The notes under the pieces were generated by a model. The model searched no databases and had not been told where the DNA came from. It saw only the letters and a list, made by a program, of their open reading frames with translations. From contig NZ_JAFIRD010000002.1 in NCBI RefSeq assembly GCF_017116825.1, forward strand, positions 39,476 to 103,475: 64,000 nucleotides of DNA, in the 5' to 3' direction. Of this stretch, positions 1-10,203 are shown in pieces. Numbering within the stretch: position 1 is the stretch's first letter; every line of letters begins with the position of its first letter. The DNA comes from Mycoplasma enhydrae (GTDB lineage Bacteria; Bacillota_I; Bacilli_A; Mycoplasmatales; Metamycoplasmataceae). The position numbers and the translations under genes are program-made.

Positions 1-16
1 TATTTAGTTCATCCAT
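1..16 (-). CDS. Start of an unidentified gene (first five codons)
   Basis: Only the first five codons (Met-Asp-Glu-Leu-Asn) lie in the window; the gene continues beyond base 1. The start is supported by a strong GGAGG ribosome binding site at about 20-24 on the minus strand and by its one-base overlap with the stop codon of ymdB (TAATG), typical of translational coupling. The product cannot be identified from this fragment. Confidence 0.5.
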
Positions 17-825
17 TAATCCTCCAAAATATTGATTAACTTAATTTGCTTATTAGCATCATTTTTTGTTAATGTAAAAATAACACCATTTAATTGACAT
101 TTATTTTTTGATACTTGAAAAGGTAATTTAGAATTAAAGCGCATTTTTTTATATACTTCATCAAAATTAGATCCTATAGCACAATCCCTGGGTCCGCACA
201 TCCCAGCATCAGTTAAATAATATGTACCCTTAGGTAAGATCTTAGCATCGTTTGTTTGAACATGAGTATGTGTACCAATAAATGTATCAGCCTTACCATC
301 TACATATAATCCAAATACAGATTTTTCTGATGTGGTTTCAGCATGAAAATCAATAATACAATAGTCTGCTTCCAAGTTTTCATAAGCTTTATCAAATTCA
401 TCAAAAAAGTTATTTGCACTTTCTTGTTTTCAAGGACTTAATAAAGGATTAAATGTTATACCCATGAATGACATGATTGCAATTTTATTTCCTTTTACAT
501 CAAAAATTCTAATTCCAGATCCTGGATAACCTTCATCAATGTTTATTGGTCTGATTAAATCTTCATTCTCAATGATCTCATTAATATCATCTTTAGCTCA
601 CACGTGATTTCCTAAAGTAAACGCATCAACCCCTATTGATTTTAGGCGTTTATAATCTTTAGGAACAAACCCCTTTCTACCTGAAACATTTTCAGCTTGT
701 GCAATAACAAAGTCAATATTATTATCTTTTATTATTTTGTCTATTTGTTTTTCAACAAAATCAATTCCCGGTGTTCCAAAAATATCACCAAGAAACAAAA
801 CGTTTATATTTTCTTCTTTTTTCAT
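16..825 (-). CDS. ymdB: YmdB-family metallophosphoesterase (TIGR00282)
   Basis: A 269-residue calcineurin-like phosphoesterase of the YmdB family; in Bacillus, YmdB hydrolyses 2',3'-cyclic AMP. Metal-binding motifs are visible: FLGDIFG near residue 12, a QAEN segment near 44, TLGNHV near 73, a central DFHAETTSEK block and GTHTHVQT in the C-terminal half. Length is as usual for the family. TGA codons (for example after GNHV) are read as Trp. The gene follows recA but a terminator separates them, and a TATAAT box lies seven bases before the ATG with no Shine-Dalgarno sequence, so it probably has its own promoter and a leaderless mRNA. Its stop overlaps the start of the next gene. Phosphodiesterase activity is inferred from the family. 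Confidence 0.9.
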
Positions 826-832
826 AGTTTAA

Positions 833-838
833 ATTATA
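833..838 (-). promoter_or_regulatory. -10 box of ymdB, leaderless arrangement
   Basis: TATAAT on the minus strand, followed by seven bases and then the ymdB ATG. No Shine-Dalgarno sequence lies between. Transcription would begin at or next to the start codon. Confidence 0.5.
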
Positions 839-875
839 TATAATTTAACAATCATTGTGGTTATCTAATAAAAAT

Positions 876-903
876 AAAAGCGAAAACACAACGATTCGCT
901 TTT
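876..903 (-). terminator. Intrinsic terminator after recA
   Basis: Inverted repeat AAAAGCGA / TCGCTTTT with a 12-base loop, followed on the minus strand by a T-rich tract. It lies 48 bases downstream of the recA stop. Confidence 0.75.
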
Positions 904-950
904 AAATTTAAGTATTAAAATGAGTAAGTTACTTTGCATTTATAACTATT

Positions 951-1955
951 TTAGTCTCCATTTAACTTCTCAATTACTAGATTATAAATTTCATCATATA
1001 GGTCCTTATTAGTTTGTAATAATAATGCTAAATTAACTTGACCTTGGGCAATATTATCTCCATTATAGCTATATCATGAACCTTTTCTATTGATAATTTC
1101 AAATTGCTCTGCCATATTAATAATCTCAGTTATTTTTGAAATTCCTTTTGAAAATACTATCTCAATTTGAGCCGTTTTATAAGGTGGAGCTAATTTGTTT
1201 TTCACTACTTTACACTTAATTTGGTTTCCGGTAATATCACCATTATATGATATATTTTGAACTTTTCTTACCTCTAAACGAATTGAAGAGTAAAACTTTA
1301 GTGCTTTACCACCAGAGGTGGTTTCTGGATTACCAAACATGACACCAATTTTTTCTCTTATTTGATTTAAGAAAATAACAGTAGTTTCATTTTTTGAAAG
1401 GGTTCCGGTTATCTTTCTTAACGCTTTTGACATTAATCTAGCTTGTGCACCAATTGTTTGATCCTTCATTTCTCCGTTTAGTTCAACTTCTGGAACTAAA
1501 GCAGCAACCGAATCTACAACAATTAAATCAAAAGAACCACTCTTAGCCAGTGTGTCAACTATTTCTAGAGCTTCTTCACCTGAACTTGGTTGCGATAAAA
1601 TTAAATTGTTAATATCAACACCTAAATTCTTGGCATAAATAGGATCAATTGAATGCTCTGCATCAATGAAAGCAGCAATGCCTCCTAATTTTTGAACTTC
1701 AGCAATTGCATGTAAAGCCAATGTTGTTTTTCCACTGCTTTCAGGCCCATAAATTTCAATTATTCTTCCCTTAGGTCATCCACCAATTCCTAAAATGTTA
1801 TCAATTGCTAATGAGCCAGAACTAAAAGTTTTAGGTATAACATCCAAACCTTCACCCAAAACCATAATTGCTTCATCGCCAAAATCTTTTCTAATATCTT
1901 TCAGAATTTTATCTATGCTTTGTTTTAAATTATTTTCTTTTTTATCTGCTGACAT
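951..1955 (-). CDS. recA: RecA recombinase
   Basis: RecA, 334 residues, the DNA-dependent ATPase that forms filaments on single-stranded DNA and drives homologous recombination. The Walker A motif GPESSGKT is at about 70-77, the Walker B segment is [12 protein letters not shown], and the conserved [10 protein letters not shown] and [16 protein letters not shown] blocks (loop regions) are present. Length is slightly below the bacterial average because the C-terminal acidic tail is short. The ATG follows AAGGAG six bases upstream. Trp codons are TGA. It appears to be monocistronic, with a terminator downstream. Identification is secure. Confidence 0.98.
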
Positions 1956-2079
1956 TTTTTCTCCTTAAACATAATTTTGGCCCTTAAACTCCAAGATTTA
2001 CTTATTTTGCTAATAAAATAAGAAAACTATAATAAAAAACTAGGAAATCAAAAATACAAGCATTTAAAGCTTATATTAA

Positions 2080-4251
2080 TTATTTAGAAAAGACTTGTTC
2101 TAATTTTTTAATAGCTCAATCTTCTATTTTGATTGATAAGGTTATGGTCTTTGTATTTTCTGTTTTTTGATATACATCTATGATTTTGTATTCGTGAATA
2201 CCTTTAATTGTTTTTAGTTTATCGATATGACTTTGAATACTTTCTTTGTTTTGTAATTCAATTGTAATATCTCTAGATTTAATTGGTTCATGACGGTAAT
2301 TAACAAAAGAGTTTTGTTTGTTTGTTAATTTATTTAGTTTAATTTCAGCAAAAATAGCATCACTATTAATCAATTTTGGATGTATTTTGCCAATATAACC
2401 AATCATTTCTTCATCTAAATAAATTTCAGCTGCAGCATTTGGACTGAAATTGGCGCTATCTGTTTTTTTAAAATCAAGATTTTGATTTGTTAAAGAAATA
2501 ATATCAAGTTTAATTTCGTCAAAGCTCTTTTCATTTGACACTAAACCTAAAACATTCATTTCTCTTTCAATCATACCTATATCAAAATATGAACCTTCTT
2601 CAAAACCTTGCTTTTTGTTTGAAATCAGTACATCATTTAAAACACTTATAAATGAATAACGAATTTGTGAATGTTCATAATTTTTTGAATCACTAGCATT
2701 TAAAGTTTCTTTAAAATTAAAAGGATTAAAGATATTTTTTTCTGGATTAATTAGAGTATATGTTTTAACATTAGCATAATTTTTATTAGCAAGTTTTTCT
2801 ATATATTCAAAAGTATTATTTTTTTCATAATTTAATCTTTGAATTTTAGGTTGTTTTAGTGGAAAATGATTGTAACCATAAAATCTAAAAAACTCTTCCA
2901 CAAAATCTTGCATTGTTTCCATGTCATAACGATAACTTGGAAAAGTAACAGCAGAAAAATCACTTTTAAACTTAAAATCTAATATTGTTAATTTCTTTAA
3001 AACTTCATCATATTTTTTGGTTTTAATAATGCTAAAACCAGCAAACTTTGTTAAATATGCTTTATCTAGTAAAATTGTTTTTTTAGTTACTTTAGGAGCA
3101 TTAATTTGTACTGAAAAATCGGTTAGATATTTAGCTAAAAAATTGTAAGCTAAGATAACTAAGCCATTAGATATTTCACGACTAGCTCTTAAAGAAGCAT
3201 TAGTTATCAATTTAATTTCTTTTGAATTTTTTCTGACACTGGCTATGTTAAATGAAGCTAGTTCAAAAATTGCTTTTGAAGATTTGGGTCTAAATTGCTT
3301 ATTTTCAAGGCCAATAGTAGCCGCTAATGAAACCGGTGTATCACCATTTTTAACTACTAAAGCATTTTCTACTTCAACTTCTTTATTACCTAAAATGTTT
3401 AATTTGCCAGAGTAATTTTCAACACTAAATTCATTTGAATTTAAATCATCCTTGTTATAAACATGGCAAGGAACACCAGTATATAATAAAACAAGATTAG
3501 TTAAATCAACTGCACTTGAAAAAGTTTTAATGCCATGTTTTCACAATAACATACTTTCTTTAATGCAACATTTTAAATTATTGTTTGATGCCTCTACAAA
3601 ACTAAAAGCATTAGTTGATTTAAGACTTTTTACTTGAAAATTAGAAATAAGATTTGGTGTAGGTTTTTTTGGTCATTTAATTTCAGTATCAAAATAAGCC
3701 GCTAGTTCTTTAGCCATTATTAAATAACATTGTGCATCAGCTCTATTTGATAGTATTGATACATCAATTAAATAATCATCTAAATCAAAATATGAAATAG
3801 GATCAATATTAAGATCCATTTTATTTAATTGAAAAATTCCATCTCTAAATTCTTCTGGCACAACATTAGCATCAAAACCTAATTCTTCTAGCCCAACAAG
3901 CATTCCTTCTGAAACAATACCTTGCATTTTTCTGGCACTAAAAACCATTTTTCCGTTTCTAGAACCAGGAACAAAAGACATTACATATTGGTCATTTTTC
4001 ATATTTGTAGCAGTGGTTTGAATAATTGCTTTGTGCCCATCTCCATATTCCACTTCACAAACAGTTAAACGGTCGGCTTCAGGATTTTTATAAGTATTAA
4101 TAACATGGCATATTTTTATACCTTCAACATCACAAAATTTATTATAGTTTTCGACTTCAAATCCTATTGAATTTATAGCATTAACAACATCTTCAATTGA
4201 TTTATTTTTTAAATTAGCTAAATTACATAGCGTTTTATATGAAAAAATCAT
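2080..4251 (-). CDS. pheT: Phenylalanine-tRNA ligase beta subunit
   Basis: PheT, 723 residues, the larger subunit of the alpha2-beta2 phenylalanyl-tRNA synthetase. Domain order: an N-terminal OB-fold tRNA-binding (EMAP-like) region around residues 40-150, with YKNPEADRLTVCEVEYG; a B3/B4 editing region (GVPCHVYN in the middle of the protein); the B5 and catalytic-like domains; and a C-terminal FDX-ACB anticodon-binding domain starting at YRHEPIKSRDITIEL. It is shorter than Bacillus PheT (about 800 residues). The reading frame is continuous when TGA is Trp, so there is no frameshift. AGGAG precedes the ATG. It is the last gene of the rarA-pheS-pheT cluster, 11 bases after pheS. Confidence 0.96.
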
Positions 4252-4262
4252 TATTTAATCTC

Positions 4263-5201
4263 CTATCTAAATTGCTTTAAAAATCTTTTGTCGTTGTTGT
4301 ATAGTTCTCTTATATCTTCGATGTCATATTTTATCATTGTTATTCTTTCAATACCTATTCCTGCCGCAAAACCATTCATTGAATTAGTGTATCCCGCTGA
4401 TTTAAGGACTTTTTCATGTAACATTCCCGCCCCTAAAACTTCAATTCATTTGTTTTTAAAGAATATATCCACTTCCACACTTGGTTCTGTAAAAGGAAAA
4501 TAAGAAGGCCTTAATCTAATTTCTATTTTTTCTTCAAGAACATAAGAAAGCATTTCTTTTAGTGTATACATTAATGATGAAAATGAAACATTACCTACAC
4601 TTACTAAGTCTAGCTGTGTAAATTGATGAGTATGTGTTTTATCTTCTTCATCATTTCTATACACTTTTCCAATGCTAAATTGTGAAAACTCTTTATTAGC
4701 ATATTTTTCTAGTGCTCTAGCACTAATACCAGTATTATGGGTCCTCAATAATTCATTTTTATTTAAATATAAAGAATCTTGCATATCTCTAGCTGGATGA
4801 GATTTAGGAATGTTTAAATGTTCAAAATTATATTTATCAATTTCAATTTCAGAACCTTCTAGTTCAATGTAGCCATTCATTAATAATCAATCTCTAAAAC
4901 GTTTGCTAATAAGATTGATTGGATGAATTGAGCCTGAATAACTTAATGGAGTTGCATAATCAATAAATTCATTTTCTAGTTTTCTTTGAGTTTCTAATTC
5001 ATTGATTTTATTTTTAGCTTCTTCAAAAAACGCTTCTGCTTTATTTTTTAATTCTTGCAATTGGCGACCATAAATTGCTTTTTCAGCAACTGGTGCTGTT
5101 CTTAATTTGTCCATTAAATCTTGTAATTCTTTAGATTTTGAAAATTCATTTTTTGCCAATTTTAAATCTTCTAAATTCTTAATTTTATCTAATTCAAACA
5201 T
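4263..5201 (-). CDS. pheS: Phenylalanine-tRNA ligase alpha subunit
   Basis: PheS, 312 residues, the catalytic subunit that activates phenylalanine. The N-terminal helical hairpin (residues about 1-90) is followed by the class II core: [12 protein letters not shown] (motif 2 region), a [10 protein letters not shown] substrate-binding block, [14 protein letters not shown], and the motif 3 segment [16 protein letters not shown] near the C-terminus. The start lies three bases after the rarA stop; its AAAGGA binding site is inside the end of rarA, indicating translational coupling. The gene is slightly shorter than Bacillus PheS (344). It is followed by pheT. Confidence 0.96.
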
Positions 5202-5204
5202 ACT

Positions 5205-6422
5205 TTATTTTCCTTTCTTTTCCATTATAGATTTTCAATATTCTTTAATTTTAATTTCCATTCCTTGATTTTGGTATTCAAAAAAACTAGTATTTTTAAG
5301 TTCATTAGGTAAGTATTGTTGCTCAACAAAATTTTTATCAAAATCATGAGGATATTTATATCCTACTCCTCTTCCTAATTGAGATGCGCTTTTATAATGT
5401 GCATCTTTTAAGTGTATTGGTGGCTCATAAATTTTGCCTTGTTCAAGCAATTTTTTAACCCTATTAATAGCCAAATAATTAGAATTTGATTTAGGACTTA
5501 AAGCAATATTTAAAATTGCAAACCCAATTGGCAAATAACCTTCTGGTAAACCTAATCTTTCAAATGCTTCAATGGCATTTAAGACTTGGTGTCCTAAATT
5601 AACATTAGCTAAACCTACATCTTCATAGGTGGCGCATAACATTCTTCTAAATAAGCCATCAACATCACCAGTTTTAAGTATCAATAAACCTCAATACAAA
5701 GCAGCATCGGGATCAGAACCACGCAGTGATTTATGAAAAGCGCTGAGTAAATCATAATGCCCATCACCGTCATTATCAGAATAAAACTTAATTGAAGGTA
5801 TTATATTTTTAATTGTTTCTAATGTTATTGAACCTTTAGTAAATAATTTATTAATTAATTCAACATTATTTATTGCACTTCTAAAATCTGAGTTTGACTG
5901 AACTGCTATAAATTCTTGAATTTTTTTATCTTCAAGTCATTTGATATTTTTTTCAATCGCAATTTTATTTAATTGATTAACAATATCATTTTTTGAAGGA
6001 GACTCTAGTTCAATAATATGGCAACGAGACCTTAAAGCAGGGTTAATTTTAAAATAAGGATTTTCAGTTGTGGTTGCATAAATTGTAATCTTATCATTTT
6101 CAAGATAAGGCAATAAAATATCTTGTTTATCCTTATTTAATCTGTGAATTTCATCAATTATTAAAATATCATTATTTTTAATTTTGATTAGCAAATCATC
6201 TTTTCTATCAATGGCGGCATTAAAATAATCATAACTAGCATTGATGCTGTAAGCTAAAATATTTGCAATTGTTGTTTTGCCGGTGCCAGGTTTGCCATAA
6301 AAAATAAAGGAAGAAAAATCTTTATTTTCAATAATTGATTCAAACAATTGTTTTTTTTCAGTCGAACAAACAAAATTGTCTAATTTTAAGGGTCTCAAGA
6401 GGTTTGCTAAGTTTGCCTTCAT
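5205..6422 (-). CDS. rarA: Replication-associated recombination protein A (AAA+ ATPase)
   Basis: A RarA/MgsA family AAA+ ATPase, 405 residues, related to the clamp-loader ATPases and acting at stalled replication forks. The Walker A motif GKPGTGKT is at 43-50, the Walker B motif ILIIDEIHR near 87-93, sensor 1 is YATTTENPYF, and an arginine finger occurs in NPALRSRC. The C-terminal MgsA region includes LHKSLRGSDPDAALYW-like and GLPEGYLPIG sequences. The ATG has no Shine-Dalgarno sequence; a TATAAT box ends seven bases upstream, suggesting a leaderless mRNA. It leads an operon with pheS and pheT, an unusual pairing of a fork-repair ATPase with a tRNA synthetase. Confidence 0.93.
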
Positions 6423-6429
6423 GTATTAA

Positions 6430-6435
6430 ATTATA
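6430..6435 (-). promoter_or_regulatory. -10 box of rarA, leaderless arrangement
   Basis: TATAAT on the minus strand followed by TTAATAC and then the rarA ATG. No Shine-Dalgarno sequence is present. Confidence 0.5.
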
Positions 6436-6485
6436 TAAGATAAAACTTTCCAGAATAAAAATAGATTTTTATTTTTATAACATGA

Positions 6486-6911
6486 CTATTGGTTGATGTT
6501 TTCATGCTTTTCTTTTTGTTTTTTATATGCACTTTTTAGTATTAAACAACCCGAAATTATTCCAAGAATTCTAAATGCTAGACAAGCACCCAACGAAAGT
6601 CAAAAAATAACCTTATTTTTAGATTTTCAAGATTCATATGCAATTAAACCATTGAAAACTATTGATACTAAAAAAACACACAGAAATGTTACTAATGCTC
6701 CAATAAAAACAGTTGTTGATTTTTTAAGAGAAATAGTTTCTTCTGATTTTAATAATTTAGTTAATTCATCATATTTTTTAACATTATATTTTTCTAGCAG
6801 CGAGCATTGGTATTTAAGGGCCAAAATTAATGAAACAATTAAGAAAATACTAAAAATAATTACCACTAATGATAATACGATTTGAATTCAGCCAATTTTC
6901 TTTCTATTCAT
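6486..6911 (-). CDS. Small membrane protein of unknown function
   Basis: I do not recognise this 141-residue protein. It starts MNRKKIGW, with AAGGA upstream. Three hydrophobic stretches are likely membrane segments: about residues 8-32, 70-92 and 103-125; between the first two is a charged loop with Leu, Lys and Glu. The tail is basic and hydrophilic. It lies downstream of rpsF-ssb-rpsR on the same strand, separated from rpsR by a hairpin terminator, and upstream of rarA. Trp codons are TGA, so it is not seen under the standard code. It may belong to the variable small membrane proteins common in mycoplasmas. Confidence 0.7.
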
Positions 6912-6941
6912 AAAATTCCTTAGTTAGATTAATTATAAAAA

Positions 6942-6963
6942 AAATGCGCAAAATTACGCATTT
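6942..6963 (-). terminator. Intrinsic terminator after rpsR
   Basis: Stem AAATGCG / CGCATTT with an eight-base loop, followed on the minus strand by a run of eight T. It lies five bases after the rpsR stop and ends the rpsF-ssb-rpsR operon. Confidence 0.75.
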
Positions 6964-6967
6964 AAAT

Positions 6968-7285
6968 TTATTTTTCTGGTTGTGTATTTTCAACCACAGG
7001 TTTTGATTCTTTAACAGCTTCCTTTTTAACAAATTCTTTTTTTACTGTGCCAATATAAGGTAAAATAGCAACAAGTCTAGCTCTTTTAATAGCTAATGAA
7101 ACAGCTCTTTGGTGTTTAGCACATGTTCCTGTAATTCTTGATGAAAGAATTTTTCCTTGTTGGTTTACTAATTTTGATAATAGTTCTTCATTTTTATAAT
7201 CTACATAAACAACTGGTGATTTACTTAAACAAAATTGACATGGACGTCTACGTACAAATGGTTTTTTACGAACAATTCTTGCCAT
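6968..7285 (-). CDS. rpsR: 30S ribosomal protein S18
   Basis: S18, 105 residues, which binds S6 in the platform of the small subunit. The N-terminus is basic and contains RRPCQFC; the family core ITGTCAKHQRAVSLAIKRARLVAILPY is recognisable in shorter pieces such as KHQRAVSLAIKRARL. A tail of about 25 residues rich in Lys, Glu and Val extends beyond the usual end of S18 (about 75-80 residues). AGGAA precedes the ATG. It is the third gene of rpsF-ssb-rpsR, the order conserved across Firmicutes and Mollicutes. Confidence 0.97.
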   Translation of the reverse strand: MARIVRKKPFVRRRPCQFCLSKSPVVYVDYKNEELLSKLVNQQGKILSSRITGTCAKHQRAVSLAIKRARLVAILPYIGTVKKEFVKKEAVKESKPVVENTQPEK

Positions 7286-7299
7286 AATAAATTCCTAAC

Positions 7300-7758
7300 T
7301 TATCACTCCAGACCGTTTGGATCATCTTCGATTCTTCAGTTTAAATCTGGATTTGAATTTTGTGTTGAAACACTAGCTTTTTCTTCTTGGGGAATACTAA
7401 ATTCTTTAGTAGCATTGTTTTTTCTTCTAGCTTCACTAACTTCTTTTGTTTCCAGTGATTGAAGTCTGTTTACACTCACAACATAATTATTAACTGTTTG
7501 TCCATTTTGATCTATTGTTTTAGAAGATTGAAAAGTTCCTTCAACAGAAACTAATGAACCTTTATCAATATATTTGTTAATAAATGCAGCATCATTTCTT
7601 CATGCGATGCAAGGAATGAAATCTGAAACAGGTTCAGCATTTGCATTTACAAAAGGTCTTGTAACTACAATAGTGAATCTTGAATATTCAATATTTGATG
7701 CAGTTTCACCTTTGTATGGTTTTGAGGCTAATCTACCAATTAAAATAACTTTATTCAT
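7300..7758 (-). CDS. ssb: Single-stranded DNA-binding protein
   Basis: SSB, 152 residues, an OB-fold protein that coats single-stranded DNA during replication and repair. The start MNKVILIGRL is typical, as are the FTIVVTRPF strand and DFIPCIAW; a Gln/Asn/Ser-rich linker follows from about residue 110. The C-terminal tip is acidic then hydrophobic (EDDPNGLEW) and stands in for the usual DDDIPF partner-binding tail; its final Trp is a TGA codon directly before TAA. GGGAGA lies upstream of the ATG. The gene sits between rpsF and rpsR. Confidence 0.95.
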
Positions 7759-7792
7759 TTATATTCTCCCTATTTAGTTGAAAGTTGGTCAA

Positions 7793-8248
7793 CTATTTTT
7801 CTTCACTAGTTTTTTCTACAGCTTTTTTTGTATATCTAGGTTTTTTGTCAGTTTTGTTTTCTTCAGTAGAATCTTTAGTTGTTTCTTTATTTGTTTTACT
7901 ATGTGATTTTACATATGGTTTTCTATTATCAAAAGATTTTTTTATAAATCTTTTTTGCTTTTTAGGTTTTAGGCCTTTTTCAGAATCTAAATTAATTATC
8001 AATGTTCTTAAAATTGATTTGTCAATGTTAAGTCTTCTTGTCAATTCTTTTAGTGCTTCAGGCTCTGATTTTGTTAAAACTAAAAAGTATTTGGCATGTG
8101 TTAATTTGTTAATAGGATATGCTAATTCAGTTCTTTCCAATCTTTCGATTTTAGTGTTTTCTTTATTTAGAATTGATAATAATAATTTCTTTACACTTTC
8201 TTCGCTAGATTCTGGATTAACTAGAATCATAATTTCGTAATTTGACAT
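7793..8248 (-). CDS. rpsF: 30S ribosomal protein S6
   Basis: S6, 151 residues, a ferredoxin-like-fold protein that pairs with S18. The conserved YEIMILVNPE start, the RTELAYPINKLTHAKYFLV block and the LTRRLNIDKSILRTLIINL helix are present. After residue 95 the protein has a long Lys/Glu/Thr-rich extension that typical S6 proteins (about 95-100 residues) lack. The AGGAGAAC site lies just upstream of the ATG and next to a structured leader that may bind the S6:S18 complex. First gene of rpsF-ssb-rpsR. Confidence 0.97.
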   Translation of the reverse strand: MSNYEIMILVNPESSEESVKKLLLSILNKENTKIERLERTELAYPINKLTHAKYFLVLTKSEPEALKELTRRLNIDKSILRTLIINLDSEKGLKPKKQKRFIKKSFDNRKPYVKSHSKTNKETTKDSTEENKTDKKPRYTKKAVEKTSEEK

Positions 8249-8262
8249 TAGTTCTCCTTTTG

Positions 8263-8292
8263 GACTTTTGGGTCTTTTGCGACCAAGGAGTC
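8263..8292 (-). promoter_or_regulatory. Candidate ribosomal protein leader (S6:S18-binding type)
   Basis: On the minus strand a two-part hairpin lies 15-45 bases before the rpsF start: outer stem GACT / AGTC (8289-8292 with 8263-8266) and inner stem GGTC / GACC (8281-8284 with 8271-8274), separated by an internal loop CCTT opposite CAAA and closed by loop GCAAAA. Leaders of rpsF that bind S6:S18 are known in many bacteria and also have a hairpin with a C-rich bulge. The match to that class is inferred from position and shape. Confidence 0.45.
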
Positions 8293-8350
8293 TTTACCCT
8301 TGTTAAAATTTCATGTAAAAATAGTTTTATTTTGAATATTTAACTTTTAA

Positions 8351-8363
8351 ATTATATATTATA
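8351..8363 (-). promoter_or_regulatory. -10 region of the rpsF operon
   Basis: Two overlapping-spaced TATAAT hexamers on the minus strand (8351-8356 and 8358-8363), about 105 bases before the rpsF ATG. This leaves room for the leader hairpin in the mRNA. No clear -35 box is seen. Confidence 0.45.
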
Positions 8364-8398
8364 TAATTCAATATTTTGAATAAATTTTTAGTATAAAA

Positions 8399-8420
8399 AA
8401 TGACCTAGATTTAGATCATT
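8399..8420 (-). terminator. Terminator overlapping the end of rnhC
   Basis: Stem AATGA-x-CTA / TAG-x-TCATT with one mismatch and a four-base loop, followed on the minus strand by a T-rich run. The first arm overlaps the rnhC stop codon. Confidence 0.55.
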
Positions 8421-9126
8421 AATTATCACATTTAATTTTTTCCTTAGCTTTATCGGTGGTTTTAAATGAAACTTTAGCTACATTGCCCAATTCTTTTTCA
8501 CCAAATTTTAAAATAAAATCTGCCGCTAAATCAACAATTAAGTTTGATGCACCTAATTTAAAATTAAAATTATCATATTTTTCTTTTTGCTCTTCCATTT
8601 TTTGCAACAAAATATATCTAGCAAAAATTGAAGCACAAGCAACACTTAAATAATTATCTTCTGCACCAGTTTCCAACACTAAATCATAATCATTCAAGTT
8701 AATGTCTAAAAACATATTTTTAGATTTAAGAGTTTGATCATGTTTTTTAATATTTTCAATCGAAGCATACTGATCAATAACAATTGGAATATTTTTATTT
8801 ATTCTTTTTTTCAGCCTACTAATTGAATTAAAATGAATTAGTGTTTTAACAGCATTATTATTAATGCCCATTTTAGTTAATGTATTGTAACCGGCTTGGC
8901 TTAAAATAGTGTGCTTGATGAAAACTAAATTCTTTTCTTGAATATATTTAGCTAATTCAATAATTTTTTTATCACTAAGTTTTTTACTATCTTTAATTCC
9001 TAAGGATTTGATTAAAGAAATACTTTGTTTAGGTATATAGCAAGCCACTGAAATAACAGGAGTAAAATAATCTCCTACTCCTGTTTCATCTACTCCTATA
9101 TATTCAAAGTATTTTTCTTCTGTCAT
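8419..9126 (-). CDS. rnhC: Ribonuclease HIII-like protein without the N-terminal domain
   Basis: A type 2 RNase H, 235 residues, cutting RNA in RNA:DNA hybrids. The catalytic start of the family is present as GVDETGVGDYFTPV at about 11-24, resembling the RNase HIII ETGxGDYFGP motif more than RNase HII; the third acidic residue is in IVIDQYAS and the fourth region is TGAEDNYLSVACASIFAR. Bacillus RNase HIII has about 310 residues with an N-terminal TBP-like substrate-binding domain; here the protein begins directly at the catalytic domain. The start is two bases after the HAD hydrolase stop, so the two are co-transcribed. Confidence 0.85.
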   Translation of the reverse strand: MTEEKYFEYIGVDETGVGDYFTPVISVACYIPKQSISLIKSLGIKDSKKLSDKKIIELAKYIQEKNLVFIKHTILSQAGYNTLTKMGINNNAVKTLIHFNSISRLKKRINKNIPIVIDQYASIENIKKHDQTLKSKNMFLDINLNDYDLVLETGAEDNYLSVACASIFARYILLQKMEEQKEKYDNFNFKLGASNLIVDLAADFILKFGEKELGNVAKVSFKTTDKAKEKIKCDN

Positions 9127-9128
9127 AT

Positions 9129-10085
9129 TTATTTTTCTTCTTTGTTATAAAAATTATCTGCCTTGACGGTCTTTAATTTCTTTTTAGCTTCGTTTTTCTT
9201 TACTCTAGCCATTTCGATATATTTATCTGGATTGTCCAAAAATTCATCGATAAAATATCCAACTGCTCCTTCTTTGTTAGTCTGTCCCATAACAACAGTT
9301 GAAACTTGCTTAATTGCTTTTTCAGCATTAGCTGGACAAACTCCTACGTTACCTATTTCATACATGCTTAAATCATTATATGAGTCACCAATAACAACTG
9401 TGTCATCAATATCAATATTGTAATATCTCATCATTAATGAAATTACTTTTCCTTTGTCTACACCAATTGAAGTTATATCAAATACAGGACTTAAACCTTC
9501 ACCTTTTGATCAAGATGAAAATTCTCCTAAATCACCATATCTTCTTTTTAAGTAAGTTAATAATTCCAAAACATCAGTTGTTGGTTGACAATCGAATACA
9601 ATACCAGTAGGTTTAAGTGGTAGTTTTTCTAAATTGATTGATTCTCTAAATTTAGTTGCTTGGTTAAAACCAAAAACTTTTTCCAAATTAGGATCTCTAT
9701 GCATTAATTGAACTCAGTCAGGTCCTTCTATTGCATAGTTAGAAATTTCTTTTTTAACTTTTTCATCACCTAAAATATATAAAACTTCATTTAAATCTAA
9801 ATATGTTATTGTAGGAATAAAAAACGGGTCAGCAGGATTGTGAATATGTGCTCCGTTGTAGTTACCTACAATTGCATTTAAGTTAAGTTTGTTATATACT
9901 GGCATTGTACTTCTTCATGGTCTACCAGTAATAATTGAAACAATATGTCCCGCCTCCACAGCTCTTTTAATTGCTTGTTCAGTTTTAGGATTAATTGTTC
10001 CAGCTGCTGAATCAGCTAATAGTGTACCATCAAGATCAAGAGCAAATAAAAATCTTCTTCCTTCAGATTGTTTATTAAAAGCCAT
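9129..10085 (-). CDS. HAD-superfamily hydrolase (Cof/YkrA type)
   Basis: A 318-residue HAD phosphatase with a C2 cap. Motif I is FALDLDGTLLADS near residues 13-25, motif II is SIITGRPW near 50, the conserved Lys is in VDKGKV, and motif IV is VVIGDSYNDLSMYEI. Members dephosphorylate sugar phosphates, nucleotides or flavin mononucleotide; the substrate cannot be read from sequence. AGAGG precedes the ATG. It heads a two-gene unit with rnhC and follows the upp terminator. The tail is Lys-rich. Confidence 0.88.
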
Positions 10086-10203
10086 TTTTACCTCTTTCTA
10101 TTTTTGTAATTATGAGTATTTATATTTTTTTGTTAAATATAAAATTAACATAACAGCATTAATAATTTTACTATAAAATTCGCCACAAATTAAGATAAAT
10201 AAA

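Noticed and set aside
2001..2022. Hairpin CTTATTTT / AAAATAAG upstream of recA
   Set aside because: It is AT-only apart from the ends, lacks a T-run on the minus strand and is likely chance at this composition.
2080..4251. Possible frameshift or broken pheT
   Set aside because: Breaks under the standard code are all TGA; with TGA as Trp the frame is continuous over 723 residues.
6493..6885. 130-codon plus-strand frame opposite the small membrane protein
   Set aside because: The minus-strand gene has a binding site and membrane segments; the plus frame has neither a good start nor a known pattern.
7785..8240. 151-codon open frame on the plus strand antisense to rpsF
   Set aside because: It mirrors rpsF codon by codon, has no ribosome binding site and is hydrophobic only because it is the complement of Lys/Glu-rich sequence.
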